From NCBI GenBank assembly GCA_020634035.1, contig JACKCM010000001.1, forward strand, positions 1 through 64,000: a DNA stretch of 64,000 nt, read 5' to 3'. The DNA comes from Candidatus Obscuribacterales bacterium. GTDB lineage: Bacteria > Cyanobacteriota > Vampirovibrionia > Obscuribacterales > Obscuribacteraceae. The first letter of the stretch is position 1, and each line of letters starts with the position of its first letter. This document shows, piece by piece, positions 35,934 to 43,827 of this stretch. A program made the translations under genes and the position numbers. The notes beneath the pieces were generated by a model. It made no database searches. It was not told the DNA's origin and saw nothing but the letters and a program-made list of their open reading frames with translations.

Positions 35934-36599
35934 ATGGCAAAAATTGCAGACTACGTGAAAGCAGGCGACCCCGGTCAGACCGCCGACCAACTCTGGAAGC
36001 TGTACTATCTGGATTGCTCCAGAATCAGAGTTCGACTGGCTGAGAATCCCAGCATTCCTGACGATATGCTCAAAGAGTTGATTGCTGATACAGAAGGCGA
36101 GGTGCGCGCTGCTATATGCAGAAACCCCCGCGCCAACCAGATAATGCTAGAGCAGCTGGTGGCCGACGAAGACATAAATGTCCGCCTGGAACTGGCCCAT
36201 GAACCCAATCTACCCAGACACTTATTGGAATGCTTGATGGAGGATGACAATCCTTATGTCCGCGATATCGCCGAGGGGACACTGGATATCGTCACCCTGG
36301 AGGACCAGCTCAAAGAGATGTCTCTGGTAAGTGAGCCGGCACATCTGGCCAGGGTAGGCAAATTGTTCATCGACGCGGAGCTTATTTCGGAAGAGGACCT
36401 GGAGCTATGCCTGACTATGAGCCAGCTTCAGGAGATTCCGATTGGGCAAATTTTAATCAGACAAAAACACTTCACACCGGATCTGGTGCTCTATGCTCTA
36501 CGCATGCAGACCCTGGTGCGCACAGGAAAGCTCTCTCTGGACGATGCTGTAGGCAAACTAAAAGCCCAGGCCGAGAATACTTCGCCCCTGTCGCTGTAA
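35934..36599 (+). CDS. LRV/HEAT-like repeat plus one MshEN-like unit
   Basis: A 221-residue protein. Residues 30-118 contain three helical repeats of the leucine-rich-variant/HEAT type: RVRLAENPSIPDDMLKELI, VRAAICRNPRANQIMLEQL and VRLELAHEPNLPRHLLECL. Residues 139-212 are a single unit of the MshEN-like repeat found in the two genes upstream: RVGKLFIDAELISEEDLEL, GQILIRQKHF and LYALRMQTLVRTGKLSLDDA. AAGGA lies 8 bp before the ATG. The combination suggests that the unit is a portable module. Function unknown. Confidence 0.72.
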   Translation: MAKIADYVKAGDPGQTADQLWKLYYLDCSRIRVRLAENPSIPDDMLKELIADTEGEVRAAICRNPRANQIMLEQLVADEDINVRLELAHEPNLPRHLLECLMEDDNPYVRDIAEGTLDIVTLEDQLKEMSLVSEPAHLARVGKLFIDAELISEEDLELCLTMSQLQEIPIGQILIRQKHFTPDLVLYALRMQTLVRTGKLSLDDAVGKLKAQAENTSPLSL

Positions 36600-36618
36600 T
36601 CGCATTTTTCTGGATCAT

Positions 36619-37062
36619 TTACTGCTTTATCTCTGGCTCAACCAGTCTTGCCAATTTGTGCAAAGACTCCTGCCAGCCGAGGTTGCAAGCTTCTGTCGGA
36701 ATCAAATCCGGGATACCTTCTTGAGTTATATGCAGATCGGTTCCCACCGAAACTTTCTTCAGGGTAACCGTTATCTGCATCATACCAGGCAAGTTCGGGT
36801 CATCGAAACTGTCTGTGTAGACAATCTTTTCATTTGGGATAAGCTCTAAATACTCCCCTCCAAAAGAATGACTCTCACCGGTAGTGAAATTTCGAAAAGA
36901 AGCTCTATGCTTGCCACCTACTTTTGCATCGAGCTGCTGCACCGTGCAGACAAAGCCAAAGGGCGGCAACCACTGTGCAAGCGCGTCCGGCTCTAGAAAA
37001 GCCCGGTAAACTTTTTCTGGGTAGGTGGTAAGAACCCTATGAAAACTGACAGTGCCGGGCAT
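36619..37062 (-). CDS. SRPBCC/AHSA1 family protein
   Basis: A 147-residue START-like protein of the AHSA1 group: FHRVLTTYPEKVYRAFLEPDALAQWLPP at the start (given in part), GGEYLELIPNEKIVYTDSF in the middle and a C-terminal helix after CNLGWQESLHKLARL. The helix-grip fold makes a hydrophobic cavity for an unknown small ligand. Close homologues are common in environmental bacteria with no fixed role. It is convergent with the LRV gene, 19 bp apart. Confidence 0.85.
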   Translation of the reverse strand: MPGTVSFHRVLTTYPEKVYRAFLEPDALAQWLPPFGFVCTVQQLDAKVGGKHRASFRNFTTGESHSFGGEYLELIPNEKIVYTDSFDDPNLPGMMQITVTLKKVSVGTDLHITQEGIPDLIPTEACNLGWQESLHKLARLVEPEIKQ

Positions 37063-37141
37063 ATCGATAACTCCTTGGTTTCTAGACGAATTTCCAAATA
37101 GACCTCGCCGATGATATCAGAATCTTCAGACTAATGGGCAG

Positions 37142-38155
37142 TCACCTCGGGATACCGCTTCCCAGAAGCGCTGCCAATCCAAAATAAAAATGCTCCGGAT
37201 CATCAAGAATAGTCAATTCATAGGCACAGGGTCCGACTTTTCTTATTGATTTGAGCTTGCCACCGTTGAGGCAAAGTTCATCTTTTATCAAAAGAGCGTC
37301 CTCCTCTCCGCTCCGGGCAACAACCAGCACGTGAAATTCGGTGGATTTTGAGCCTGCCCTTGCATCAGGCTCTTCAAATCTGATTGCACGAACTTTCTGC
37401 GGTACAGATTTGTTCAAAAAGAAAGACTCTGGAGAGAATACTCGCTCTGCCACAACATTCCTTGCAGAGGTCTCTGTACTGATATCAAAAAACTTCAGCT
37501 TTTCAGTTTTACCTACCACCACCGGCAATGCCAGTTTCTGCTCCGACTCATTCTGTAGCTCGAAGTATCCAGGACTGGTAGCAGCCATAATCGTCTCGGC
37601 ATCGAGCAAACAATAGTACAGTCTGGAGCTCTGCTGCTGTGTTTTGTAATCCCAGTAGGAACTATTGCCTTTGTCTGGGACGACAAATACAACTTTGCCA
37701 TCAATGGTCAATCTTTTTTCAGCCATTAGACTTAAGAGGCTATTGTATTTTTCTGCATCGGCAGAAGAACTAAACCTGCAAATTTGAAAACCGCAAAACG
37801 GAGAAGCGACTTCCGCGACACTAACATAGTCTTGGAACTCGCTTACATCCGGAATCTTCCTTGCAATGTGGAATAGATTAATATCTCCAGGTACCAAAAA
37901 GGTTCCATCCTTTCCTGGTGGATATTGGAACAAGTAAGGCCCCTTTGCTCTAATCATAACTTCCGGGACATGCCGCAAATACTGCCGGGTTCGCTTGCTA
38001 GTCCAAAACTCCTTTTTGGGCTTCTCTGCTATTCTGTTCGACGCATTCTCTTTGCATGCTTTATTAAGGTGCTCTTTGCTATCTACCGACAACCCAAGAC
38101 CGATTTGGATAGTAAAAAGACTTACAATAATGGACAACTTTACCAATCTGTTCAT
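37142..38155 (-). CDS. Exported hypothetical protein
   Basis: About 337 residues with a signal peptide MNRLVKLSIIVSLFTIQIGL; an earlier in-frame ATG at 38200 would lengthen the N-terminus by 15 residues and is less likely. The body is mixed alpha/beta with no repeat. Single Cys pairs (FCGFQICRF) might form a disulfide. No family is recognised. It is divergent from the heparinase-like gene, so they may share a promoter region of about 80 bp. Confidence 0.65.
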   Translation of the reverse strand: MNRLVKLSIIVSLFTIQIGLGLSVDSKEHLNKACKENASNRIAEKPKKEFWTSKRTRQYLRHVPEVMIRAKGPYLFQYPPGKDGTFLVPGDINLFHIARKIPDVSEFQDYVSVAEVASPFCGFQICRFSSSADAEKYNSLLSLMAEKRLTIDGKVVFVVPDKGNSSYWDYKTQQQSSRLYYCLLDAETIMAATSPGYFELQNESEQKLALPVVVGKTEKLKFFDISTETSARNVVAERVFSPESFFLNKSVPQKVRAIRFEEPDARAGSKSTEFHVLVVARSGEEDALLIKDELCLNGGKLKSIRKVGPCAYELTILDDPEHFYFGLAALLGSGIPR

Positions 38156-38235
38156 TCGAATTCTTTGAAATAATGCCTGAAGTAGCCCAGGCAAACGCAT
38201 AATGGCTGCCGCGCCGGATAATGTACTATATTCCC

Positions 38236-40146
38236 ATGCTTTCGCCCAGGTCCGCCCTTACCATTATCATTGCTCTTTTAATGCTTCCTGCCACCAGCCA
38301 GGTACCTGTTTTTGCCGGATCCAGCGAATCGGTAGAAGGAAAAGAGTTGCCGCCGGTGTTCAAAAGCTGGGAGCAAGCGAAAAGCTGGGTGCTTTCACTT
38401 CAAGATGCCTCAACGAAAACTGATGCAAACGAACTATCAAATCTAAAACCCCGCCACCCCCGCTTGATCATATCTGCGTCGATGCTCGAACGGCTAAGAC
38501 AAAAACTGACAGAAGACAAAGACGCCGCCGCTCTTTTGAATAATTTAAAAGAGAAAGGTGATGCGATGCTGAAAGAAGCTCCTGTGGCGCAAACAAAATC
38601 CGCAGAGAACAATATGCTTGAGATTAGCCGCCTGGCGCAAAAGCGGATAGTCACCCTGGCGGGACTGTATTTAATCGAAGGAACCCAAGCCTATCTTAAG
38701 CGCGCCAAAGAAGAGATGAAAGCTATTGCCTCCATGTCAGACTGGAATCCGGCACACTTTCTCGATGTCGCAGAGATGACCACAGCTCTCGCCCTTGGCT
38801 ATGACTGGCTCTATGACAGCCTGACAAAAGAAGAAGAGGAGCAATTTCGCGCTGCCATCCTCGAACTGGGTCTGAACCAGGGACTGAAGCAATACACAGA
38901 GCACAAATGGTGGACTTTTTCAGCCTTCAACTGGAACATTGTCTGTAACGGTGGGCTTATAGTCGGTGCCCTGGCCATAGGCGACAAACACCCGGATGAA
39001 GCCAATCGAATCATAAATTGCGCACGAATATCCATACCATATGCGATGGCATCCTTTTCTCCCGATGGCGGCTGGGCAGAAGGTCCCGGCTACTGGTGCT
39101 ACACCACAAAATACGCCATGCTCATGCTCTCCAGCCTCAAATCGGCGATGGGCACGGACTTTGGCTGGATGAGCAGTCCAGGTTTTGCAAATACAGGGCT
39201 CTATCGAATTCACTACAGCAGCCCCACCGGCGAATATTTCAACTTCGCCGACTCATCTGCCGAAGAAAGACGCGCCCCTCAGATGTACTGGATGAGCCGG
39301 GAATTCAAACAGCCTTTGTATGCCGGAGCAGAATCCGCCACGGCCTTGCGTCATACGACAATCTTTCATCTTCTCTTTTATCCAGAAAGCTTCAAACAGC
39401 CAGAAAGAGCGTCCCTGGCAAGATCTGCCCTGTTCAAAGGAGCTGAGCTGGGTTTCTATAGATCCGACTGGTCGCAAAAGAATGCTCTCTATCTAGGCTT
39501 CAAAGGCGGAGACAATCGAGCCAGCCATGCCAATCTTGATCTCGGCACTTTTGTTTTGGACTGGGCAGGAATACGCTGGGCCTGTGAACTGGGACCGGAT
39601 AACTATATGCTGCCCGGCTATTTCGGCGACCAGCGCTTTAGCTACTACAGACTTAAAACAGAAGGACAGAATGTCTTCACCATCGATGATGGCAGTCAGA
39701 AAACCCGAGCCACGGCAAAGATTACCTGCCTGACGGACAAAGAAGACAAATTCTTCGCCGAAGTAGATCTATCGAAAACCTATCCAAAGAAACTCGCCAG
39801 TGCAAAAAGAACTTTTGCAGTGCGCCGCAAAGACGGCAAAGACGAAAGTGTCGTGATCACCGACATTTTAAAAGCACTGAAACCGGTGTCATATATCTGG
39901 CACATACACACTGAACAAAAGGTAGAAGTCTCCTCGGACGGAAAAGAGATCTTACTAAGTCACAAAAACGGCAAGCGACTGTCCATGCGGATAGTCTCGC
40001 CTGCCGACGGTATATTCCGAACAAAAACAATCAGCCTGGCAAAACCACAATTCGATACAGCCGGTCTGACAGACATTCAAATCCGTATACCGCTTCAGAA
40101 AGAAGAAGAAAACATAACAGTAGCGTTTCGTTTAGAGCGCCTCTAG
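38236..40146 (+). CDS. Exported heparinase II/III-like polysaccharide lyase
   Basis: About 636 residues with a signal peptide (LTIIIALLMLPATSQVPVFA). An alpha-barrel part (residues 70-390) contains NWNIVCNGG and SPDGGWAEGPGYWCY, and the C-terminal beta-sandwich part begins with the family motif SHANLDLGTFVLDWAG. This is the plan of PL8-like fold enzymes such as heparinase II and alginate lyases. The usual HxH in the sandwich reads SHANLD, so one His is missing. It would degrade acidic glycans outside the cytoplasm. The start at 38236 is preferred to 38221. Its stop shares CTAG with the methyltransferase. Confidence 0.8.
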   Translation: MLSPRSALTIIIALLMLPATSQVPVFAGSSESVEGKELPPVFKSWEQAKSWVLSLQDASTKTDANELSNLKPRHPRLIISASMLERLRQKLTEDKDAAALLNNLKEKGDAMLKEAPVAQTKSAENNMLEISRLAQKRIVTLAGLYLIEGTQAYLKRAKEEMKAIASMSDWNPAHFLDVAEMTTALALGYDWLYDSLTKEEEEQFRAAILELGLNQGLKQYTEHKWWTFSAFNWNIVCNGGLIVGALAIGDKHPDEANRIINCARISIPYAMASFSPDGGWAEGPGYWCYTTKYAMLMLSSLKSAMGTDFGWMSSPGFANTGLYRIHYSSPTGEYFNFADSSAEERRAPQMYWMSREFKQPLYAGAESATALRHTTIFHLLFYPESFKQPERASLARSALFKGAELGFYRSDWSQKNALYLGFKGGDNRASHANLDLGTFVLDWAGIRWACELGPDNYMLPGYFGDQRFSYYRLKTEGQNVFTIDDGSQKTRATAKITCLTDKEDKFFAEVDLSKTYPKKLASAKRTFAVRRKDGKDESVVITDILKALKPVSYIWHIHTEQKVEVSSDGKEILLSHKNGKRLSMRIVSPADGIFRTKTISLAKPQFDTAGLTDIQIRIPLQKEEENITVAFRLERL

Positions 40147-40763
40147 ATTCGCGGGCTCTCGCGGCGACGAAAGACCGCCACCCAGGCCAGGGGCTCGAAA
40201 ACGCGACCATCTATTTGGACTTTGTGAAAGACCGTCTCTTCCATGCGCAACAGGTCGAAGCTCTCGCCCTCTAGCTCTCGGCAAAGCTCATGGGCACGCA
40301 CTTTGGGCGGTCCGTCCTCTTTATGCACTCGCTCATTGGCGTTGCCGGTCATGACCAGATAGATGCCGCCTGGTGCCACCACTTTCGATATCGTTTCAAT
40401 AAACCCAGCAAGATTGATCTCTCTAACCACATGATAGGTGCCCCGATCAAAAACGAAGGGGAAGGCCTCGCCAAGATCAGGAAGAGCCGTTACATCAGCC
40501 TGGATGAACTCGATATCGACACCGGCTGCTTCTGCTTTGCTGCGCGCCTGGCGCAGAGCCTCTTCCGACAGATCTACCGCCGTAACACTAAACCCAGCTC
40601 GGGCAAGAAAGATGGCGTTGGTTCCGGTCCCGCATCCCAGCTCCAGCACACGACATGGCTCTATCAGCTTTTGATCTAATGCACGCGTCAGCTCTTTCGA
40701 TGGCTCACCACTGTCCCAGGGGGTGCTCTCATCTATGTAACGTTGATTCCAATCTGTCTCCAC
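40143..40763 (-). CDS. Class I SAM-dependent methyltransferase
   Basis: A 206-residue protein with motif I VLELGCGTGTNAIFLA, acidic VTAVDLS, IEFIQADVT and the post-motif FVFDRGTYHVV. The N-terminus (WNQRYIDESTPWDSGEPSKEL) is of the TPMT/TehB-like type acting on small molecules. The start is GTG with GAGGAG upstream. It follows the EpsI-like gene by 29 bp and is probably the last gene of the exosortase operon. Its stop overlaps that of the heparinase-like gene. Confidence 0.85.
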   Translation of the reverse strand: METDWNQRYIDESTPWDSGEPSKELTRALDQKLIEPCRVLELGCGTGTNAIFLARAGFSVTAVDLSEEALRQARSKAEAAGVDIEFIQADVTALPDLGEAFPFVFDRGTYHVVREINLAGFIETISKVVAPGGIYLVMTGNANERVHKEDGPPKVRAHELCRELEGESFDLLRMEETVFHKVQIDGRVFEPLAWVAVFRRRESPRI

Positions 40764-40792
40764 GGTCAGTCTCCTCGAGCAACACTAGAGTT

Positions 40793-41416
40793 TTACAACG
40801 GTGTTCCGCAGATACCGGCGGCAACTTCTCTTATCCGTTCAAGTGTAGCAGCCTGTCGGCCAGGGACTACCGGCGAGGCGATCTCCACAAGGCGGCAGGG
40901 TTTACGCCCCAGGACCAACATACGCAGACGCTCTTCGAAACTGAGTGGCGGATAGATAGCATAGCCCGCTCTGGTCTGATAGCAGAACATTGTATAGAAA
41001 GCCCTGCCATCCTTATCGAATTTAAGAAGCGCTGCCTGTTCGTCCTCTTTGCCAGGAGTTGAAACGATAGAAAGCCTCTCGGGTGTCGTCTTCGAGTAGA
41101 CCAGACACATAAAAAGGTCATGTAGATTCTCTCGATTAGTAGCTTCCTGAATGATGCACTCGACAAACGCATCTTTATCGCCGCCTTTACTGCTATAGCG
41201 CCGCCAGGTCATTTTATTGTCCAGGGGTTTATAGTTCTTGAGCACATCGGCACCAACCGTCAACTCCCTGCCGCTCCAGTGGCCGATTTTCATGGGGAAT
41301 TCTGATTCCGGGCGTTCTGTATCCACCGGCAAGAAACAGTATCCGACTAGAACCGGTGCCACCAGAGCGATGGTAAGCAGAAGATTGAACAACCAGACTC
41401 TTTTCCTACTTTTCAC
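40793..41416 (-). CDS. EpsI-like exosortase-associated protein
   Basis: A 207-residue protein with an N-terminal membrane anchor (RVWLFNLLLTIALVAPVLVGY) and an outer domain opening with FPMKIGHWSGRELTV, as in EpsI/DUF3485 proteins that accompany exosortases. The start is taken as GTG at 41416, where GTGA overlaps the stop of the exosortase gene and AAGGAGG lies upstream; a GTG at 41446 also exists. Its biochemical role is not known. The operon context supports the call. Confidence 0.78.
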   Translation of the reverse strand: MKSRKRVWLFNLLLTIALVAPVLVGYCFLPVDTERPESEFPMKIGHWSGRELTVGADVLKNYKPLDNKMTWRRYSSKGGDKDAFVECIIQEATNRENLHDLFMCLVYSKTTPERLSIVSTPGKEDEQAALLKFDKDGRAFYTMFCYQTRAGYAIYPPLSFEERLRMLVLGRKPCRLVEIASPVVPGRQAATLERIREVAAGICGTPL

Positions 41417-42306
41417 TGGGTGGTAAGCCTCCTTGCACCCAGCCACAGACAGTACATGGCGCCCGGAAGAAGCAAAATCTCCAGGTTCGAGTGGATAGCC
41501 AGAGCAAACTCTAAAGAAGAATATTTCATCGCTATAAAGGTCAGAAAAAGTCTGATGCTATTGGTGAGAACCGCAATTAAACAAGCGCCTGCACAAAGCG
41601 ACAAAAGCGCCAGCATTTTCATGGGCTTGATGAGCTGCCACAACAATACAAGAAAAATCAGACTCGAAAATATTGCAAGTCCGCTGCAAGCACCGGTTAT
41701 CTCTACAAATTTGCCGTCTATGGCTATCACATTACCTTTTATCTGCAGTTGCATAAAAATTCCGGTCAGGAGGGTCGAAATCCTCTGGGAAGCCTCCCTT
41801 AGAACAACGCTCAGATGAGAGAACACGCCACTATCATCGAACGGAAAAATTGTCAGCCCGAACAAAAGCACCGGTCGCCAGTAGAGCAACTTTCGATAGC
41901 CTGAAAGTGCCCAAATAGAGGCAGCGACCATGGACAATCCAGAAACCCAGGCTATTCGGGTGAAATGAAAGTAGATCCCGAAAGAGACCAGGACACTGGC
42001 CAGACAGAGAAAACCCGCCCCAAACAGACTCGACTCCGCAGGAGCAGTTGGAGCCTTTTTCCGATAGTGTCGATAAGCGATAGCTAGAATCACCAGCGCC
42101 AGAAAAATACCGGCATTGTCTAGCAGGTCTCTTTTGGCAATCAAGGTCAACCACGGCGCCAAAAGCAGGCTGCCCGTCCCCAGCGCGCATACTGTCCACA
42201 ATAGCGCCATCAACTTCTCAGACCGGCTCTGATCGGGCAGACCTCTGTTGCCATCAAGTTCAGTGGCACCTGGCGGCAATAATGCAGTCGTCACTTTATC
42301 TGACAT
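41413..42306 (-). CDS. Exosortase (EpsH/Xrt family)
   Basis: A 297-residue integral membrane transpeptidase-like protein. The catalytic residues are visible: Cys207 in ITGACSGL, Arg252 in LTNSIRLFL and His272 in AIHSNLEI, each at the end of a membrane helix. Exosortases cleave C-terminal sorting signals of PEP-CTERM-type proteins and pass them to the surface. It overlaps the gene before by 11 bp and the EpsI-like gene after by 4 bp. A likely substrate is encoded at 43465-43671. Confidence 0.88.
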   Translation of the reverse strand: MSDKVTTALLPPGATELDGNRGLPDQSRSEKLMALLWTVCALGTGSLLLAPWLTLIAKRDLLDNAGIFLALVILAIAYRHYRKKAPTAPAESSLFGAGFLCLASVLVSFGIYFHFTRIAWVSGLSMVAASIWALSGYRKLLYWRPVLLFGLTIFPFDDSGVFSHLSVVLREASQRISTLLTGIFMQLQIKGNVIAIDGKFVEITGACSGLAIFSSLIFLVLLWQLIKPMKMLALLSLCAGACLIAVLTNSIRLFLTFIAMKYSSLEFALAIHSNLEILLLPGAMYCLWLGARRLTTQ

Positions 42307-43399
42307 GGCAAACCCCCGGTTCTTCGACAGGGCTGGCAGATTTCGAAGACGGCGACTCTTTTAAATAGGCGAGAATCTCTTGCCTCAGAACCGGTTCGGA
42401 GAACTTCCAGACAAAAGCGTCTTGAAGATAATGCACAAATGAGAACGCCAGAATGACTCCAAATACAAGGTCATAAACAGCTTTGCCGTACTGCCCGAAA
42501 GCGCCATATTCATAGCCCAGAGCGCCAACACATCCAATTGTCATGAACAAGCATGCAATCCCGATGCCATAGACAAGTAACTTGCTTGTGTGTCCATGTT
42601 CCTCTACAGAACCCTTTTGTTTGCGACACGCGAGTATCCAGTTCAAACCGAGATATTGAGCCCAATGCATCACCAGCGGTATCATTATCCCCTCTTCATA
42701 GCTCTTGCCCCAGAAAGCTAGCGGAGCCAGAAACAGAAGAGAGACACACCAGAATAGTATTGCCGCTCTATTAATCGGCAGGTCTTTGCTTCTGGCTTTT
42801 GCCGTCATGTCTTGGAAGTATCTGATCGATGAGATCAAACAGTTAATCAGAGCCACCGCAGCAAAAAGCAAAAGGACTAGTCCTTCAAGTCCTGTCAATA
42901 GAGCGGTTCGGTAGACGAAAACCGAGGAGAAAAACCAGGCTGCCCACTGAACAGTCGCAACTTCCAGACCCCTTTCAGGCACGACTTCTGCGCCATGGTT
43001 GTAATAAAGGCGGAGAATGCCCATATTCTGAGCGGTGAGATGATGGATTGTAAAAGCGATAAAAACGGCCAGAACAAAGGCAGGATAAAAGGCATACGCA
43101 ATAGGTACACCCAGAAGAATCCCGAATAAAAGGGACAACGCGAATATTCTTCTGCGTCCCGTACCTACAACACATTCATAGATTCTGGGCTCACTCAAGA
43201 GCTTCCAGGCCGGTCCCAGATGCAAGGGACCAACACCAAAGAATTGCGAAACCAAGAAAAACACTGCCACAGAAGCCGCTGTATTCGGTTGCTGTAGCAA
43301 CCAGAGGGCAAGCACGCCGAAAAAAAATGGCAAGAAGAATACTGCCAGATCTACTTTTCTGCTCACTAGCCAATTGAATGTATACATCGAACAGCTCAC
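42296..43399 (-). CDS. Polytopic membrane protein with conserved-looking histidines
   Basis: A 367-residue protein with about nine hydrophobic segments. Histidines sit at membrane edges in striking contexts: PLHLGPAW (His60), TIHHLTAQNMG (His119-120), VMHWAQYLGLNW (His245) and VHYLQDAFVWK (His323). Such a set recalls membrane metal-dependent oxygenases such as the Brp/Blh carotenoid dioxygenases, but overall similarity is not clear. It lies between the small substrate-like gene and exosortase, overlapping the latter by 11 bp. Function unknown. Confidence 0.7.
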   Translation of the reverse strand: MSCSMYTFNWLVSRKVDLAVFFLPFFFGVLALWLLQQPNTAASVAVFFLVSQFFGVGPLHLGPAWKLLSEPRIYECVVGTGRRRIFALSLLFGILLGVPIAYAFYPAFVLAVFIAFTIHHLTAQNMGILRLYYNHGAEVVPERGLEVATVQWAAWFFSSVFVYRTALLTGLEGLVLLLFAAVALINCLISSIRYFQDMTAKARSKDLPINRAAILFWCVSLLFLAPLAFWGKSYEEGIMIPLVMHWAQYLGLNWILACRKQKGSVEEHGHTSKLLVYGIGIACLFMTIGCVGALGYEYGAFGQYGKAVYDLVFGVILAFSFVHYLQDAFVWKFSEPVLRQEILAYLKESPSSKSASPVEEPGVCHVR

Positions 43400-43464
43400 A
43401 AAAGGCTGACCAATACTACTTTATAGAAGCACTCAGTTAATTAGACAGAAGTAAAGAGAAGGAA

Positions 43465-43671
43465 TTACTTGTTCTTTGCGGTCCAGAACTTGTATCCAAA
43501 GAAAGTCAAAGCGGTTCCGACAAAGGATAGAACAGAAGGATTGATCTCTGGAGCTCCCGGTATCGCCGGAGGCGGTGGCGCTATTCCGGCGAAAACACTC
43601 TGACAATAAAAAGTCGCCAGCAACATCGAACAAATCAGGGCCGAAACCCCGATATAGCTTATTTTTTTCAT
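43465..43671 (-). CDS. 68-residue tripartite protein, likely exosortase substrate
   Basis: The protein is little more than two sorting signals: an N-terminal signal peptide (MKKISYIGVSALICSMLLAT...FA), a Pro-rich link with PEINP, a hydrophobic helix (SVLSFVGTALTFFGY) and a basic end KFWTAKNK. A Pro-Glu motif, helix and basic tail is the PEP-CTERM plan, though the usual Arg end is replaced by Lys. It lies 66 bp before the exosortase operon on the same strand. A start at 43683 would add four residues. The mature peptide would be only about 15-20 residues. Confidence 0.7.
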   Translation of the reverse strand: MKKISYIGVSALICSMLLATFYCQSVFAGIAPPPPAIPGAPEINPSVLSFVGTALTFFGYKFWTAKNK

Positions 43672-43827
43672 GGTCTTGTACATCGGTCATTGACAAAACT
43701 TTTAAGTACTACACTGGTATTGGAGCCTTTCTAAGCGGAGCGCAAGAAGAAAGTGTACCGGCGCCATTCTACCAGGTCAACGAAAATTCTCAATCTCAGT
43801 CTCGATAAAAATGATCTTCGAAAAGGC

